Positions 8,404 to 17,568 of a stretch of DNA of 64,000 bases are shown here, piece by piece; the first letter of the stretch is position 1; every line of letters begins with the position of its first letter. This DNA is from JABDIP01 sp965250245. Lineage in GTDB: Bacteria > Pseudomonadota > Alphaproteobacteria > DSM-16000 > Inquilinaceae. Position numbers and translations under genes: made by a program. The notes beneath the pieces were generated by a model. It worked only from the letters and a program-made list of their open reading frames with translations. It ran no database searches and was not told the origin of the DNA. Where the stretch lies: positions 2,108,001-2,172,000 of the forward strand of contig OZ252296.1 of NCBI GenBank assembly GCA_965250245.1, written 5' to 3'.

Positions 8404-9345
8404 CTAATGGTGGCGACTCAGGATCTGTTCGCCGAACAGGCTTTCGACAAGCCCGACCACCAGCTTGGCGGTGCGGTTGCGATCGTCATAGGCTGGATTG
8501 AGTTCCATAACATCCAGTGAATGCATCAGCCCGGAATCGTAGATCATCTCCATGCAGAGCTGGGCCTCGCGATAGGTCGGCCCGCCGGGCACCGTTGTGC
8601 CGACCCCGGGCGCGATGCCGGGATCGAGGAAATCGACGTCGAAGCTCACATGCAGGTGGCCGCCGGTGGCGGCCGTGCGGCCCAGCACCAGCTCCATGGT
8701 CCGGCGCATGCCGCTCTCGTCGATGCGGCGCATGTCGTGGACCTCCAGCCCGCTCTCGACCACCTTGCGCTTCTCGATGTGGTCGACCGAGCGGATGCCG
8801 ACCTGGATCACGTTCGCCGGATCGATCATCGGCTTGGCATGGCCCAGCCCTGTCAGCGCGTCCGGCCCATAGCCGGATGCGACCGCCACCGACATGCCGT
8901 GGATGTTGCCCGAGGGCGAGGTCTCCGGCGTGTTGAAGTCGGCATGGGCGTCCAGCCACAGCACCGTCAGCGGCACGCCGTTCTCCGCGCAGTGCTTGGC
9001 GACCCCGGCGATCGACCCGATCGCCAGGCAATGGTCGCCACCCAGCAGGATCGGAAACAGCCCGTCGCCCAGGGCACCGTGCACCGCGTCGCGCACCGCC
9101 CCGCACCAGGCCGCGACCTCGTCCAAATGCCGATAGCCGCCGACCGGCTCCGCATCGGGGTTGGGCGGCCCGGAGACATCGCCGCGATCGATCACCGTCT
9201 GTCCGATCTGCCGGAGCGCCCGCTCCAGCCCGGCGACGCGCAACGCCTCAGGCCCCATCGACCCGCCACGATGCCCGGCCCCGACATCGGTCGGCGCCCC
9301 GATCAGGGCGATCTTCGGATTGTCGCGTAAATTCTTCTCGGCCAT
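8404..9345 (-). CDS. rocF: Arginase
   Basis: 313 residues. Cytoplasmic binuclear Mn enzyme hydrolysing L-arginine to ornithine and urea. All metal-ligand blocks are present: GGDHCLAIGS, DAHADFNTPETSPSGNIHGM and SFDVDFLDPGIAPGVGT, and the N-terminal ALIGAPTDVGAGHRGG. It is the first gene of a two-gene arginine catabolism unit with ornithine aminotransferase. The 87 bases upstream, before the NDUFA9-like gene end, must carry its promoter if it is not read through. Agmatinase is the main alternative, but the SGNIHGM phrase and the partner gene favour arginase. Confidence 0.93.
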   Translation of the reverse strand: MAEKNLRDNPKIALIGAPTDVGAGHRGGSMGPEALRVAGLERALRQIGQTVIDRGDVSGPPNPDAEPVGGYRHLDEVAAWCGAVRDAVHGALGDGLFPILLGGDHCLAIGSIAGVAKHCAENGVPLTVLWLDAHADFNTPETSPSGNIHGMSVAVASGYGPDALTGLGHAKPMIDPANVIQVGIRSVDHIEKRKVVESGLEVHDMRRIDESGMRRTMELVLGRTAATGGHLHVSFDVDFLDPGIAPGVGTTVPGGPTYREAQLCMEMIYDSGLMHSLDVMELNPAYDDRNRTAKLVVGLVESLFGEQILSRHH

Positions 9346-9432
9346 CCGCGCACACTCTGCCCGATGGAATCGTTGTGACAGCGTGGTCCTTTTGGCGGGA
9401 AATGCAATCGCCAGTATCGTCCGGGCGGTCCG

Positions 9433-10368
9433 CTACGAGCCGTTCCTCCCGCCCAGCCAGCGGGTTCGGTAGCTGGGCAATACCTCTTCCACGGAGACCG
9501 GGGCGATGGCGAGATCCTTCAGGGTCAGTGCCGTCGCTCCGACAATGTTGTCCCGCCGCATCAACGTCACCTGGTCTCGGGTCAATGGCGGATTGGGAAG
9601 AACGGCCATCAGCGCAGCAAGAGCGTCCCAGATGAAGAACGGGATCGGGACGAGAGCCCGCCTCTTGCCGATCTCCCGGATCACCATCCTGAGCAGGGCC
9701 TTGTAGGTATGGACGCCCGGACCTCCGAGTTCGTAGACCCGCCCGATCGTCGCGGGGTTGGCCAAGGCGGACACGCAGGCGTCCGCGACGTTCCCGACAA
9801 AGACCGGTTGCAGTTTCGTATGGCCCTGGCCGAACAAGGGCAGGACGGGCGATTGCCGCGCCAGACCGGCCAGCGTGTTGAGGAAGGAGTCCTCCGGACC
9901 GAAGATCACGCTGGGACGGAGGATCGTAACGTCGCCAAACGCCTCCCTCACCAGGTTCTCTCCGATGCCCCGGGCGCGAACGTATGGCGAGTCCGAGTCG
10001 GGATCGGCGCCCAGGCCGGAGATATGGATCAACCGCTCGGCTCCGACCGTCCTGGCCTGTCGGGCCACATGCATCGCCCCCTGGCCATGGACCTGGTCGA
10101 AGGTTGCCGTGCTTTTCTCCACATAATGGCCGACCGTGTTGATGATCCAAGTCGACCCGTGCACGGCCCGGGCGACCGACGGTTCATCCCAGACATCGGC
10201 CCGAACGCGCTCGACCTGACCGCCTTGTCCGATGTCCTCGAGGAACGAGGCGCGCTCCGGGTGGCGCACCGCCACTCGAACGACACTGCCCTGGGCCGCC
10301 ACGCGTTTCACGATTTCGCGGCCAAGGAACCCCGACCCTCCGAACACGGTCACGCGTCGGGATGTCAT
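9433..10368 (-). CDS. NDUFA9-like NAD(P)-binding protein (complex I subunit family)
   Basis: 311 residues, an atypical short-chain dehydrogenase/epimerase fold. The N-terminal nucleotide-binding loop is VFGGSGFLGREIVKRV. The phrases TVGHYVEKSTATFDQVHGQG, HISGLGADPDSDSPYVRARG and DVTILRPSVIFGPEDSFLN are typical of the alphaproteobacterial NDUFA9-type group, which is linked to respiratory complex I in relatives but lacks an SDR active-site Tyr-Lys pair in the usual context. It starts 30 bases after the DUF599 gene on the same strand. Its role in a bacterium without neighbouring nuo genes is inferred only from homology. Confidence 0.8.
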   Translation of the reverse strand: MTSRRVTVFGGSGFLGREIVKRVAAQGSVVRVAVRHPERASFLEDIGQGGQVERVRADVWDEPSVARAVHGSTWIINTVGHYVEKSTATFDQVHGQGAMHVARQARTVGAERLIHISGLGADPDSDSPYVRARGIGENLVREAFGDVTILRPSVIFGPEDSFLNTLAGLARQSPVLPLFGQGHTKLQPVFVGNVADACVSALANPATIGRVYELGGPGVHTYKALLRMVIREIGKRRALVPIPFFIWDALAALMAVLPNPPLTRDQVTLMRRDNIVGATALTLKDLAIAPVSVEEVLPSYRTRWLGGRNGS

Positions 10369-10398
10369 CCCTGCCCAAACTCCCCCAAACGGGTGTCG

Positions 10399-11097
10399 CT
10401 AGGGCTCATCGCCAGCGTTCTGCAGTGCCCTCAGGGACTTCGAACGGAACTCGCGTCGGTACAGCACATAGAGCACATAGACCGTCATCGCCATGAACAG
10501 CACCGGATGGAGGAACCAGGCGAGCGCGGCCAGGGCGAAGAAATAGGCGCGAAGGCCGCGATTGAAATGCCGCGCCGCCAGGGCGCTGATGCGGGCGGCC
10601 CGCATCGCCATGGCGGCATGCTCCGGCCCGGTCTCGTTCGGGGTGGCGCCCAACAGGATCGAGCAATAGTTCTGCAGCCGGAAGGTCCAGGCGAACTTGA
10701 AGAAGGCATGGGCCATCACCGCGATCAGCAGCAGCATCTTCAACTGCCAGGTCTCTTCCGTGCCCGGCTCGACCAGGGGCAGGGTCGCCAGGATGCCGAT
10801 CACCTGGTCGCTGGCGCCGAGTGACGCGATCAAGCCGCCCAGGGCGAAGATGGTGGTGGAGGCGAAGAAGGCCGCACCGTTCTGCAGGCTGCCGATGATG
10901 TTGGCGTCCATGATCCGGACATCCCGCTGCTGCATCTGCAGCATCCACTGCTCGCGATAGGCATCCATCAGCTTCATGATGCTGCGGTCGCGCCAGCGGC
11001 TGTGATCCGCAAAGGCGGTATAGCCGGCCCAGCTCGCGACGTAGAAGGCGAAGGCGAGAGCATCCAGGGCGGTGATGTCGGGCACGGCAGGGTCCAT
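10399..11097 (-). CDS. DUF599 membrane protein
   Basis: 232 residues from the ATG at 11097; a longer frame reaching 11205 would run across the start of the divergent livH gene and has low-quality sequence. The family signature near the N-terminus is visible (DHSRWRDRSIMKLMDAYREQW, MQQRDVRIMDANI) and there are four hydrophobic segments: about 60-80, 100-120, 135-155 and 190-215. DUF599 proteins are inner-membrane proteins of unknown function. Probably first gene of an operon with the NDUFA9-like gene. It is divergent from livH with 91 bases between starts. Confidence 0.82.
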   Translation of the reverse strand: MDPAVPDITALDALAFAFYVASWAGYTAFADHSRWRDRSIMKLMDAYREQWMLQMQQRDVRIMDANIIGSLQNGAAFFASTTIFALGGLIASLGASDQVIGILATLPLVEPGTEETWQLKMLLLIAVMAHAFFKFAWTFRLQNYCSILLGATPNETGPEHAAMAMRAARISALAARHFNRGLRAYFFALAALAWFLHPVLFMAMTVYVLYVLYRREFRSKSLRALQNAGDEP

Positions 11098-11188
11098 GGC
11101 TTGATCGGGTCCCGGCCGGCGTGGCTGGGACCGAACTGAAACAACAAAACGCTTGGCGTCCGGGCGACGTGATGCTGAATAGGCGCGG

Positions 11189-12079
11189 ATGCTCGAATTC
11201 ATCAACTTCTATCTGATCCCCGGCCTCGTCCTCGGCAGCATCTATGCGCTGGGCGCGATCGGCGTGTCGCTGTTGTTCGGCATCCTGCGCTTCGCCCATT
11301 TCGCCCATGGCGACGTGATGACGCTGGGCGCTTATCTGGCGCTGACGCTGGTGCTCGGGCTGGGCTGGCCGGCGATGGCGGCGCTGCCCTTCGCCATGTT
11401 GGCGACCGGGGCGATTGCGGTCGGCATCGACCGGGCCTTTTACAAACCGTTCCGTGCGGGCGCGACAATCATCACCGTCATCGCCTCCTTCGGTGTGACG
11501 CTGATGGTGCGCTCGGCCGTGCAGCTCTTCTGGGGGGTGGAGATCACGTCCTACGAGACCGGCATCCAGCGGCCGATGGTGTTCTTTGACGCGCTGCGCA
11601 TCGCCGAGCGGCACATCTACATCGTCGGCGGCGCGGTGCTGCTGGTCACCGCATTGCACCTGTTCCTGACCCGGACCCGGACCGGCAAGGCCATGCGTGC
11701 GATGTCCGACGATCCGGATTTGGCGCGGGTCACCGGCATCGACACCGGCAAGGTCATCGTCTGGACCTGGATCATTGGGGCCGGGCTGGCGGCCGCCGGC
11801 GGCGTCTTCCTGGGCATGGATACCCAGCTCAACCCGAACATGGGCTGGAACCTGCTGCTGCCGGTCTTCGCCGCCGCCATCCTGGGCGGCATCGGCCGGC
11901 CCTATGGCGCGATCGCCGGCGGTATGGTGATCGGCCTGGCCGAGGAGCTGTCGGCCTATCCCTGGATCGGCACCGAGCCGCTGCTGTCGCCGGGCTACAA
12001 GACCGCAGTCGCCTTCGCGCTGATGGTGGCGATGCTGATCTGGCGGCCCTCGGGCCTGTTCAAGGGCCGGGTGTTCTGA
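11189..12079 (+). CDS. livH: Branched-chain amino acid ABC transporter permease LivH
   Basis: 296 residues with about eight membrane segments. The N-terminus FYLIPGLVLGSIYALGAIGV and the phrase FAHGDVMTLGAYLA are diagnostic of LivH-type permeases, as is the DPDLARVTGIDTGKVI loop and the C-terminal WRPSGLFKGRVF. It overlaps livM by one base (TGATG), so translation is coupled. The ATPase genes livG/livF and a binding protein are not adjacent, so this permease pair must use subunits encoded elsewhere; a LivK-like binding protein is at 28414-29640. Confidence 0.92.
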   Translation: MLEFINFYLIPGLVLGSIYALGAIGVSLLFGILRFAHFAHGDVMTLGAYLALTLVLGLGWPAMAALPFAMLATGAIAVGIDRAFYKPFRAGATIITVIASFGVTLMVRSAVQLFWGVEITSYETGIQRPMVFFDALRIAERHIYIVGGAVLLVTALHLFLTRTRTGKAMRAMSDDPDLARVTGIDTGKVIVWTWIIGAGLAAAGGVFLGMDTQLNPNMGWNLLLPVFAAAILGGIGRPYGAIAGGMVIGLAEELSAYPWIGTEPLLSPGYKTAVAFALMVAMLIWRPSGLFKGRVF

Positions 12080-13092
12080 TGGGCGAGACCGCGTTCGGCC
12101 TGATGATGTACCTGATCGCCCTGCTGACGGCAGGCGGCATCTACGCGGTAATGGCGCTGGGCCTCAACGTGCATTGGGGGCTGACCGGCCTGTTCAACGC
12201 CGGCATCGCCGGCTTCTTCGCCATCGGCGCCTATACCTCCGCCATCCTGACCGCGCCCGACAGCCCCAACCATCTGGGCGGCTTCGGCCTGCCGGTGCCG
12301 GTCGGCCTGCTCGGCTCGATGGTCACCGCCGCGATCGTGGCCTATGGGGTCGGGCGCATCTGCCTGCGCCTGCGCAGCGACTACCTGGCCATCGCCACCA
12401 TCGGCATCGCCGAGATCCTGCGCCTGGTGCTGAAGAACGAGGCCTGGCTGACCAACGGCGCGCGCGGCATCGCCTCGATCCCGCGGCCCTTCGAGGCCGA
12501 GGGCCAGCCCTGGGCGCAGCTTGCCTTCCTGGTGATGGTGCTGGCCATCGTGGCGGTCATCTACCTGTTGATCGAGCGCGGGCAGAACGCGCCTTGGGGC
12601 CGGGTCATGCGGGCGATCCGCGAGAACGACACCGCGGCGGAGGCGGCCGGCAAGGACGTGGTGCGCTTCCGGCTGGAGGCCTTCATGTTCGGCGCCATGT
12701 TCATGGGGCTGGGCGGCGCGCTGACGGCGCATTCGTTCAAGTTCATCGGCCCCGACGCCACCGAGCCGCTGATGACCACTTTCCTGGTCTGGGTGATGCT
12801 GATCGTCGGCGGCAGCGGCAACAATCGCGGCGCCATCCTGGGCGCCTTCGTGATCTGGGGCATCTGGTCGGCGACCGAGTTGGTGACCAACCGCCTGCCG
12901 CCGGACTGGATCACCCGCGCCTCCTATATCCGCATCTTCCTGATCGGCCTGCTGCTGCAATTCGTCATGCAGCGCTACGCCCGCGGCATCCTGCCGGAGA
13001 AGCCGCCGGAGGCGGTCGGCATGCGGGAAGGAGAGGGCGAGGCGGCACCGACGGAGGCGCCGGCATCGGCCGAAGGCCGCGGCGGCCCATGA
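12079..13092 (+). CDS. livM: Branched-chain amino acid ABC transporter permease LivM
   Basis: 337 residues. LivM-type permease with phrases YAVMALGLNVHWGLTGLFNA, FFAIGAYTSAIL, SDYLAIATIGIAEILRLVLK and the cytoplasmic coupling loop RAIRENDTAAEAAGKDV. The extended Ala/Glu-rich C-terminal tail (about 25 residues) is not part of the transport core. It partners LivH and overlaps the following GNAT gene by four bases (ATGA), making a three-gene coupled unit. Substrate could be branched-chain amino acids, but family members also carry amides, urea or aromatic compounds. Confidence 0.92.
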   Translation: MGETAFGLMMYLIALLTAGGIYAVMALGLNVHWGLTGLFNAGIAGFFAIGAYTSAILTAPDSPNHLGGFGLPVPVGLLGSMVTAAIVAYGVGRICLRLRSDYLAIATIGIAEILRLVLKNEAWLTNGARGIASIPRPFEAEGQPWAQLAFLVMVLAIVAVIYLLIERGQNAPWGRVMRAIRENDTAAEAAGKDVVRFRLEAFMFGAMFMGLGGALTAHSFKFIGPDATEPLMTTFLVWVMLIVGGSGNNRGAILGAFVIWGIWSATELVTNRLPPDWITRASYIRIFLIGLLLQFVMQRYARGILPEKPPEAVGMREGEGEAAPTEAPASAEGRGGP

Positions 13093-13643
13093 CCATTCGG
13101 ACCGCGACCCTGGACGATCTGGACGCCATCGCCGCCCTGCACGTGGCGAGCTGGCGCGCCTCCTATCGCGGCATCCTGCCGGACGCCTTCCTGGACGGCC
13201 CGGTGGAAGAGGACCGGGCGAGCCACTGGTTCGAGCTGCTGGAGGAGTCCGCCTGCGAGCGCGTGACCCTGGTTGCCGAGGGCGAAGGCGGCCTCGACGG
13301 CTTCGTGTCCGCGGCGCGGTCCAGCGATGACGGCTTCGACGCCTATATCGAGCACATCCATATTCGACCGGACCGCAAGGGCGCCGGTCTCGGGCGCCGC
13401 CTGCTCGCGGCCCTGGTCGAGCGGCTGCTGGTGATGGGCTGCCGCTCCGCCTACCTGCTGGTGTTCGATGCCAACAGCGAGGCGATCGCCTTCTATGAGC
13501 GGCTTGGCGGCCGGACGGAATCTTTTGGCATGGAAGACATGGCCGGCGCGGCGATCCCGCGGTCCCGCGTGTCGTGGCGGGATTTGGACAGGGTCGTCCG
13601 GGCCGCGCCTCAGCCGGGCCGCGAGTCCAGCGGGCGGCCGTAG
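13089..13643 (+). CDS. GNAT family N-acetyltransferase
   Basis: 184 residues. The acetyl-CoA binding loop is visible as RPDRKGAGLGRRLL near residue 97, and the C-terminal fold ends with LVFDANSEAIAFYERLGG, a standard GNAT closing strand and helix. ATG 13089 overlaps the livM stop codon (ATGA), so it is co-translated with the permeases; an acetyltransferase in that position could modify the transported compound, but this is inference. Its last 34 bases overlap the convergent PH-like gene on the other strand. Confidence 0.88.
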   Translation: MTIRTATLDDLDAIAALHVASWRASYRGILPDAFLDGPVEEDRASHWFELLEESACERVTLVAEGEGGLDGFVSAARSSDDGFDAYIEHIHIRPDRKGAGLGRRLLAALVERLLVMGCRSAYLLVFDANSEAIAFYERLGGRTESFGMEDMAGAAIPRSRVSWRDLDRVVRAAPQPGRESSGRP

Positions 13644-14467
13644 AGCAGGCCGACCCACCGCCGCAGCAGCGGGCCGTTCCATTCCGGTATCCAGTCGGAC
13701 GTGTCGACGATGCGGCGCATCCGGGTCTGCGACAGGAACGGCCTGGCCGCGCCCAGCGCCACCAGATAGGCCAGCGAGGGCCCGAGCGCGAAGCCGCCGA
13801 CCATGCCGATCACCATCAGCACCAGGATGATGGCGAGGCCGGTTCCCGGCGCGTCGGCCATGTCGACGAGCCCCAGCGCGGAGAGCGCCAGGTGCCCGGC
13901 CATCATGATCCCGGCCCAGGCGGCCAGGAAGCCGATCTTCTCGACCTCCAGCCGGGCCGGCCAGGATCGCGCATCGACCCGCTTCACCCGGATCGCCTTC
14001 TTCAGCGCCGCCCGAAGCGCCGGCGCGTCGGCCATCTCGGGGATCAGCAGGCTGCGCCGCTTGCCGCGCAGACGCACTGCGTTCGGCCCCAGCGATCCGA
14101 TCGCCTCGACCTGCTTCACATCGGACACGGCCAGGGACCGGGTGGTCCAGTCGAACAACCCGCCCGACACGTGCAGCACCCGACGGTCGGTGACGATCAC
14201 CCGGTCCTGGCGCAGCAGCAGGCCGGCGGAGAGGACGGCCAGCCAGACCGGGTAGGCCACCGCGATGATGCCCGCCGCCATGAGGTAGATCTCGCCGAAC
14301 TCGGCGGTCGGCGCGCCGCTGAACGGGAACAGGATTGCGGGGCCGAGCAGGGTGGTGCCCAGCCAGTCGGCCAGCTTCGACTGCCAGAAGCGCAACAGGC
14401 TGCGGCGCCGCGTCTCGAAGACGATCCGCTCGTCCGGCTCCAGCGCGTCGTGCAGCCGATCCGTCAT
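13610..14467 (-). CDS. PH-like membrane protein, paralogue A (WxGLLYGR family)
   Basis: 285 residues. Layout: an N-terminal LEPDERIVFETRRRS strand, two membrane segments (about 33-50, 62-88), a central PH-like block beginning RVIVTDRRVLHVSGG, two further membrane segments (about 185-207, 216-245) and a C-terminal RRWVGLLYGRPL motif. The same architecture recurs in three tandem genes at 17569-20197. The start codon follows directly on the stop codon of the ion-channel gene (TAG then ATG), so the two are translationally coupled. Bacterial PH-like membrane domains (bPH, YdbS-type) are the nearest known analogue for the central block. Function unknown; a role at the membrane together with the channel is an inference. 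Confidence 0.75.
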   Translation of the reverse strand: MTDRLHDALEPDERIVFETRRRSLLRFWQSKLADWLGTTLLGPAILFPFSGAPTAEFGEIYLMAAGIIAVAYPVWLAVLSAGLLLRQDRVIVTDRRVLHVSGGLFDWTTRSLAVSDVKQVEAIGSLGPNAVRLRGKRRSLLIPEMADAPALRAALKKAIRVKRVDARSWPARLEVEKIGFLAAWAGIMMAGHLALSALGLVDMADAPGTGLAIILVLMVIGMVGGFALGPSLAYLVALGAARPFLSQTRMRRIVDTSDWIPEWNGPLLRRWVGLLYGRPLDSRPG

Positions 14468-15286
<819 letters not shown>

Positions 15287-15633
15287 GACCGCGCCGCCCG
15301 CGGCGCAGACCGCCCCTTGTCCCGTGTCATATCCGGCTCCCGCAGCACCTTGGACCCTCGCCCCGCGTGTATCTGGTGACTCCGGCGACCGGGAACAACA
15401 CCGTGAAAGATATGGGTAATTTCCCATCTCCGAGCGCCGGTCCCCGACAGCCCGCATTCCCGCGAGGCCCTGCAACCCCGAAAGGGTAGGGTGCTATTCC
15501 TAACAACCGGTTAGGTGGCGTTCTTTGCGCGGGATCCGAGCAACTGCGAGGGCCCGAGCCGCGGGCGGGGGCGCTTGATCGGGCCGGCCGGTCGCCGTAA
15601 GTCTGCGTCGGCCGGCGTTGGGGGAGCACAGCG

Positions 15634-16275
15634 ATGACACGGAAACTGTTCTGGGACGATCCCTACCGCACCCGGCTGGATGCCCGGGTGGCGGCCGTGG
15701 ACGGCGCGACCGTGACCCTCGACCGGACCATCTTCTTCGCCTTCTCCGGCGGCCAGGAGAGCGATCGCGGCACGATCGCCGGCTGTCCCGTGCTGGAGGC
15801 CCGGAAGGCGGACCGCGAGATCGTCTATCGGCTGGAGGACGGCCATGGCCTGACGCCCGGCGCGGCGGTCGACATCGCCATCGACTGGGACCGGCGGCAC
15901 CGGCTGATGCGGCTGCATTTCGCCGCCGAGCTGGTCCTGGAACTGGCCTACCGCACCCTCGACCCGATCGAGAAGATCGGCGCCCATATCGCCCAGGACA
16001 AGGCGCGCATCGACTTCCTGTGGCCGGAGCCGATTACGCCGCATCTCGCCGGCCTGGCCGAATCCGCCAATGCCATCGTCGCCGAGGACCGTCCGATCGA
16101 GAGCGCCTTCAGCGATCCCGAGCGCGAGGAGCGCTATTGGAAGATCGACGGCTTTGCCCGGGTGCCCTGCGGCGGTACTCATTTGAAGAGCTCGGGGGAG
16201 GTCGGCCCCATCGCGCTGAAACGCAAGAACATCGGCAAGGGCAAGGAGCGCATCGAGATCACGGTCGGCGACTGA
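15634..16275 (+). CDS. Alanyl-tRNA editing protein (AlaX-like) with altered zinc ligand
   Basis: 213 residues, close to the AlaRS editing domain. AlaX proteins hydrolyse mischarged Ser- or Gly-tRNA(Ala) in trans, using zinc held by HxxxH and CxxxH. The second motif is intact (C179-G-G-T-H183). The first reads MRLHFAAEL, so H95 is present but the second His is Glu99. The glycine-rich loop FFAFSGGQESDRGTI, equivalent to the FYPxGGGQ loop, is also modified. It could still bind metal through Glu or act on another amino-acyl ester. The start ATG follows a GGGGGAG sequence ten bases away. It stands alone between divergent and convergent genes. Confidence 0.82.
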   Translation: MTRKLFWDDPYRTRLDARVAAVDGATVTLDRTIFFAFSGGQESDRGTIAGCPVLEARKADREIVYRLEDGHGLTPGAAVDIAIDWDRRHRLMRLHFAAELVLELAYRTLDPIEKIGAHIAQDKARIDFLWPEPITPHLAGLAESANAIVAEDRPIESAFSDPEREERYWKIDGFARVPCGGTHLKSSGEVGPIALKRKNIGKGKERIEITVGD

Positions 16276-16299
16276 TCGGTCCAACCCGGCACAAACGAA

Positions 16300-16327
16300 A
16301 ACGGCGCCGGGACATCCCGACGCCGTT
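16300..16327 (-). terminator. Terminator hairpin between the AlaX-like and DUF2852 genes
   Basis: A 7-bp outer stem (16300-16306 with 16321-16327) continues past one mismatch into a 5-bp inner stem. On the minus strand it is followed by a T-rich stretch (TTCGTTTG), fitting the end of the DUF2852 gene 18 bases away; on the plus strand there is no T run. Confidence 0.6.
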
Positions 16328-16344
16328 CCTGCTTGGCGCGACCG

Positions 16345-16770
16345 TCAGCCCTGCGGCTGTGGCTCCGGACCGTCCGGGACATCCGGCTCGTCGCGGGTGG
16401 CCGGCGCCCGGCGCCGTTCGGCCATGTACTGGTCGAACTCGGCCTTGTCCTTCGCTCGGCGCAGATTATCGAGGAAGTCCATGAAGCCCTTCTGCTCTTC
16501 CTCGAGCCGCTTCAGCGTTTCCTCGCGATACTCGTCAAAGGCGGTATTGCCGCTGGAGGAGCGGCGTCGGCGCCATGAGCCCCATTCACCCCCATTGCCG
16601 TTGCGGTGCCAGCGGCCACGGCCGCCATGTCTTGAACATCCCATGCGTCCACTCCAAAACAGATAGGCCAGGAGAGCCAGTCCCAGCGGCCAGAAGACAA
16701 TGAAGGTCGCCACCGTCGCGGCGATCCACGCCGGCTTGCCCATATCGTCCAGTTTCGCTGCCAATTCCAT
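16345..16770 (-). CDS. DUF2852 protein
   Basis: 141 residues. One membrane segment (about 14-37: AWIAATVATFIVFWPLGLAL) is followed by a Gly/Arg/Ser-rich linker (about 42-75) and a charged helix containing FDEYREETLKRLEEEQKGF and FDQYMAERR. This is the standard DUF2852 (PF11014) arrangement, widespread in alphaproteobacteria and of unknown function. Its ribosome-binding site GAGGG lies next to a 19-bp palindrome (16780-16798) that also occurs at the start of the TetR gene, so expression is probably repressed by that regulator. Confidence 0.85.
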   Translation of the reverse strand: MELAAKLDDMGKPAWIAATVATFIVFWPLGLALLAYLFWSGRMGCSRHGGRGRWHRNGNGGEWGSWRRRRSSSGNTAFDEYREETLKRLEEEQKGFMDFLDNLRRAKDKAEFDQYMAERRRAPATRDEPDVPDGPEPQPQG

Positions 16771-16779
16771 CGGACCCTC

Positions 16780-16798
16780 ATGTAAAAGGTTTTTACAT
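16780..16798. promoter_or_regulatory. Probable TetR operator in front of the DUF2852 gene
   Basis: A perfect 8+3+8 palindrome, atgtaaaaggtttttacat, ends ten bases before the DUF2852 start codon, just upstream of its Shine-Dalgarno sequence. Eighteen of the 19 bases match the site at 17505-17523 over the TetR start codon when the central base is allowed to vary. Confidence 0.7.
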
Positions 16799-16870
16799 TC
16801 GTCAATCTGGCGTGGGTCCGCGGCGCTTTCAAGAGGAAACTGTCAGAAAATCGGCGCGCGGGCCCGGACC

Positions 16871-17506
16871 CTAGGTCCGGCCGAGCCCGAGACCCTGCAG
16901 GTAGATCAGCATCTGGGCCTCCAAGAGGTCCTCCGGCGCCATCGGCAGCTTGCGGCGGCCGGCATCGCCGCGGGCGAACAGCGAGGCGATGCCGTGGGCC
17001 ATGGACCAGAGGTGGTAGCTGACCATCGAGGCCGGAGGCCGGCCCTCCTGGGGCAGCAGGGCACAGACCGCCTGGGAGGCCGTGCGCAGAACCTCGTAGG
17101 CGCGGTTCGAGGCCTCGGCCAGTTCCGGACTCAGGTCTGATGGCAGTTGGGACTCGAACATTGCCACGTAGTAAGCGGGCTCGCGGCCGGCGAAGGCCAG
17201 ATAGGCCCGGCCCACCGCGTCCAGCGCGCCGACCGGGTCCGGGTCGCCACCATTCCACGCCTCCGACAGCGCGTCGGCGAAGCGCTCGAATCCCTGCCGC
17301 GCCACATCCGCCATCAGCGCGTCGCGGTCGCGGTAATGGCGATAGGGCGCGGCCGCGCTGACCCCGGCCAGCCGCGCTGCCTCCGAGAAGGTGAAGCCGG
17401 CCGGCCCCTTCTCGGCGATCAACTCCAGCGCTGCCGCCACCAGCGCCTCGCGCAGATTGCCGTGATGATAGCCGCGTCGCCCGCGGCCCCGCTTCGCCCA
17501 GTTCAT
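16871..17506 (-). CDS. TetR/AcrR family regulator with WHG-type C-terminal domain
   Basis: 211 residues. The N-terminal helix-turn-helix is clear: YHHGNLREALVAAALELIAE, then SEAARLAGVSAAAPYRHYRD. The C-terminal part (VSYHLWSMAHGIASLFARGD) is the WHG/TetR_C-type ligand domain (PF13305). A palindrome at 17505-17523 covers its own start codon, and a matching one fronts the DUF2852 gene downstream, so autorepression and control of DUF2852 are likely. Because the palindrome occupies the place of a Shine-Dalgarno sequence, the mRNA may be leaderless or the true start may differ. Ligand unknown. Confidence 0.87.
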   Translation of the reverse strand: MNWAKRGRGRRGYHHGNLREALVAAALELIAEKGPAGFTFSEAARLAGVSAAAPYRHYRDRDALMADVARQGFERFADALSEAWNGGDPDPVGALDAVGRAYLAFAGREPAYYVAMFESQLPSDLSPELAEASNRAYEVLRTASQAVCALLPQEGRPPASMVSYHLWSMAHGIASLFARGDAGRRKLPMAPEDLLEAQMLIYLQGLGLGRT

Positions 17507-17523
17507 GTGAAAGGCTTTTACAT
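17505..17523. promoter_or_regulatory. Probable TetR operator over the regulator's start codon
   Basis: The 19-base sequence atgtgaaaggcttttacat has 8-base arms with one mismatch and overlaps the ATG of the TetR gene (17504-17506 read on the minus strand). It is nearly identical to the palindrome at 16780-16798. Confidence 0.68.
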
Positions 17524-17568
17524 GATTTGCGGCGGCCGCGCAGCCGCCGTCTCAGACGCGTCGTCCGA

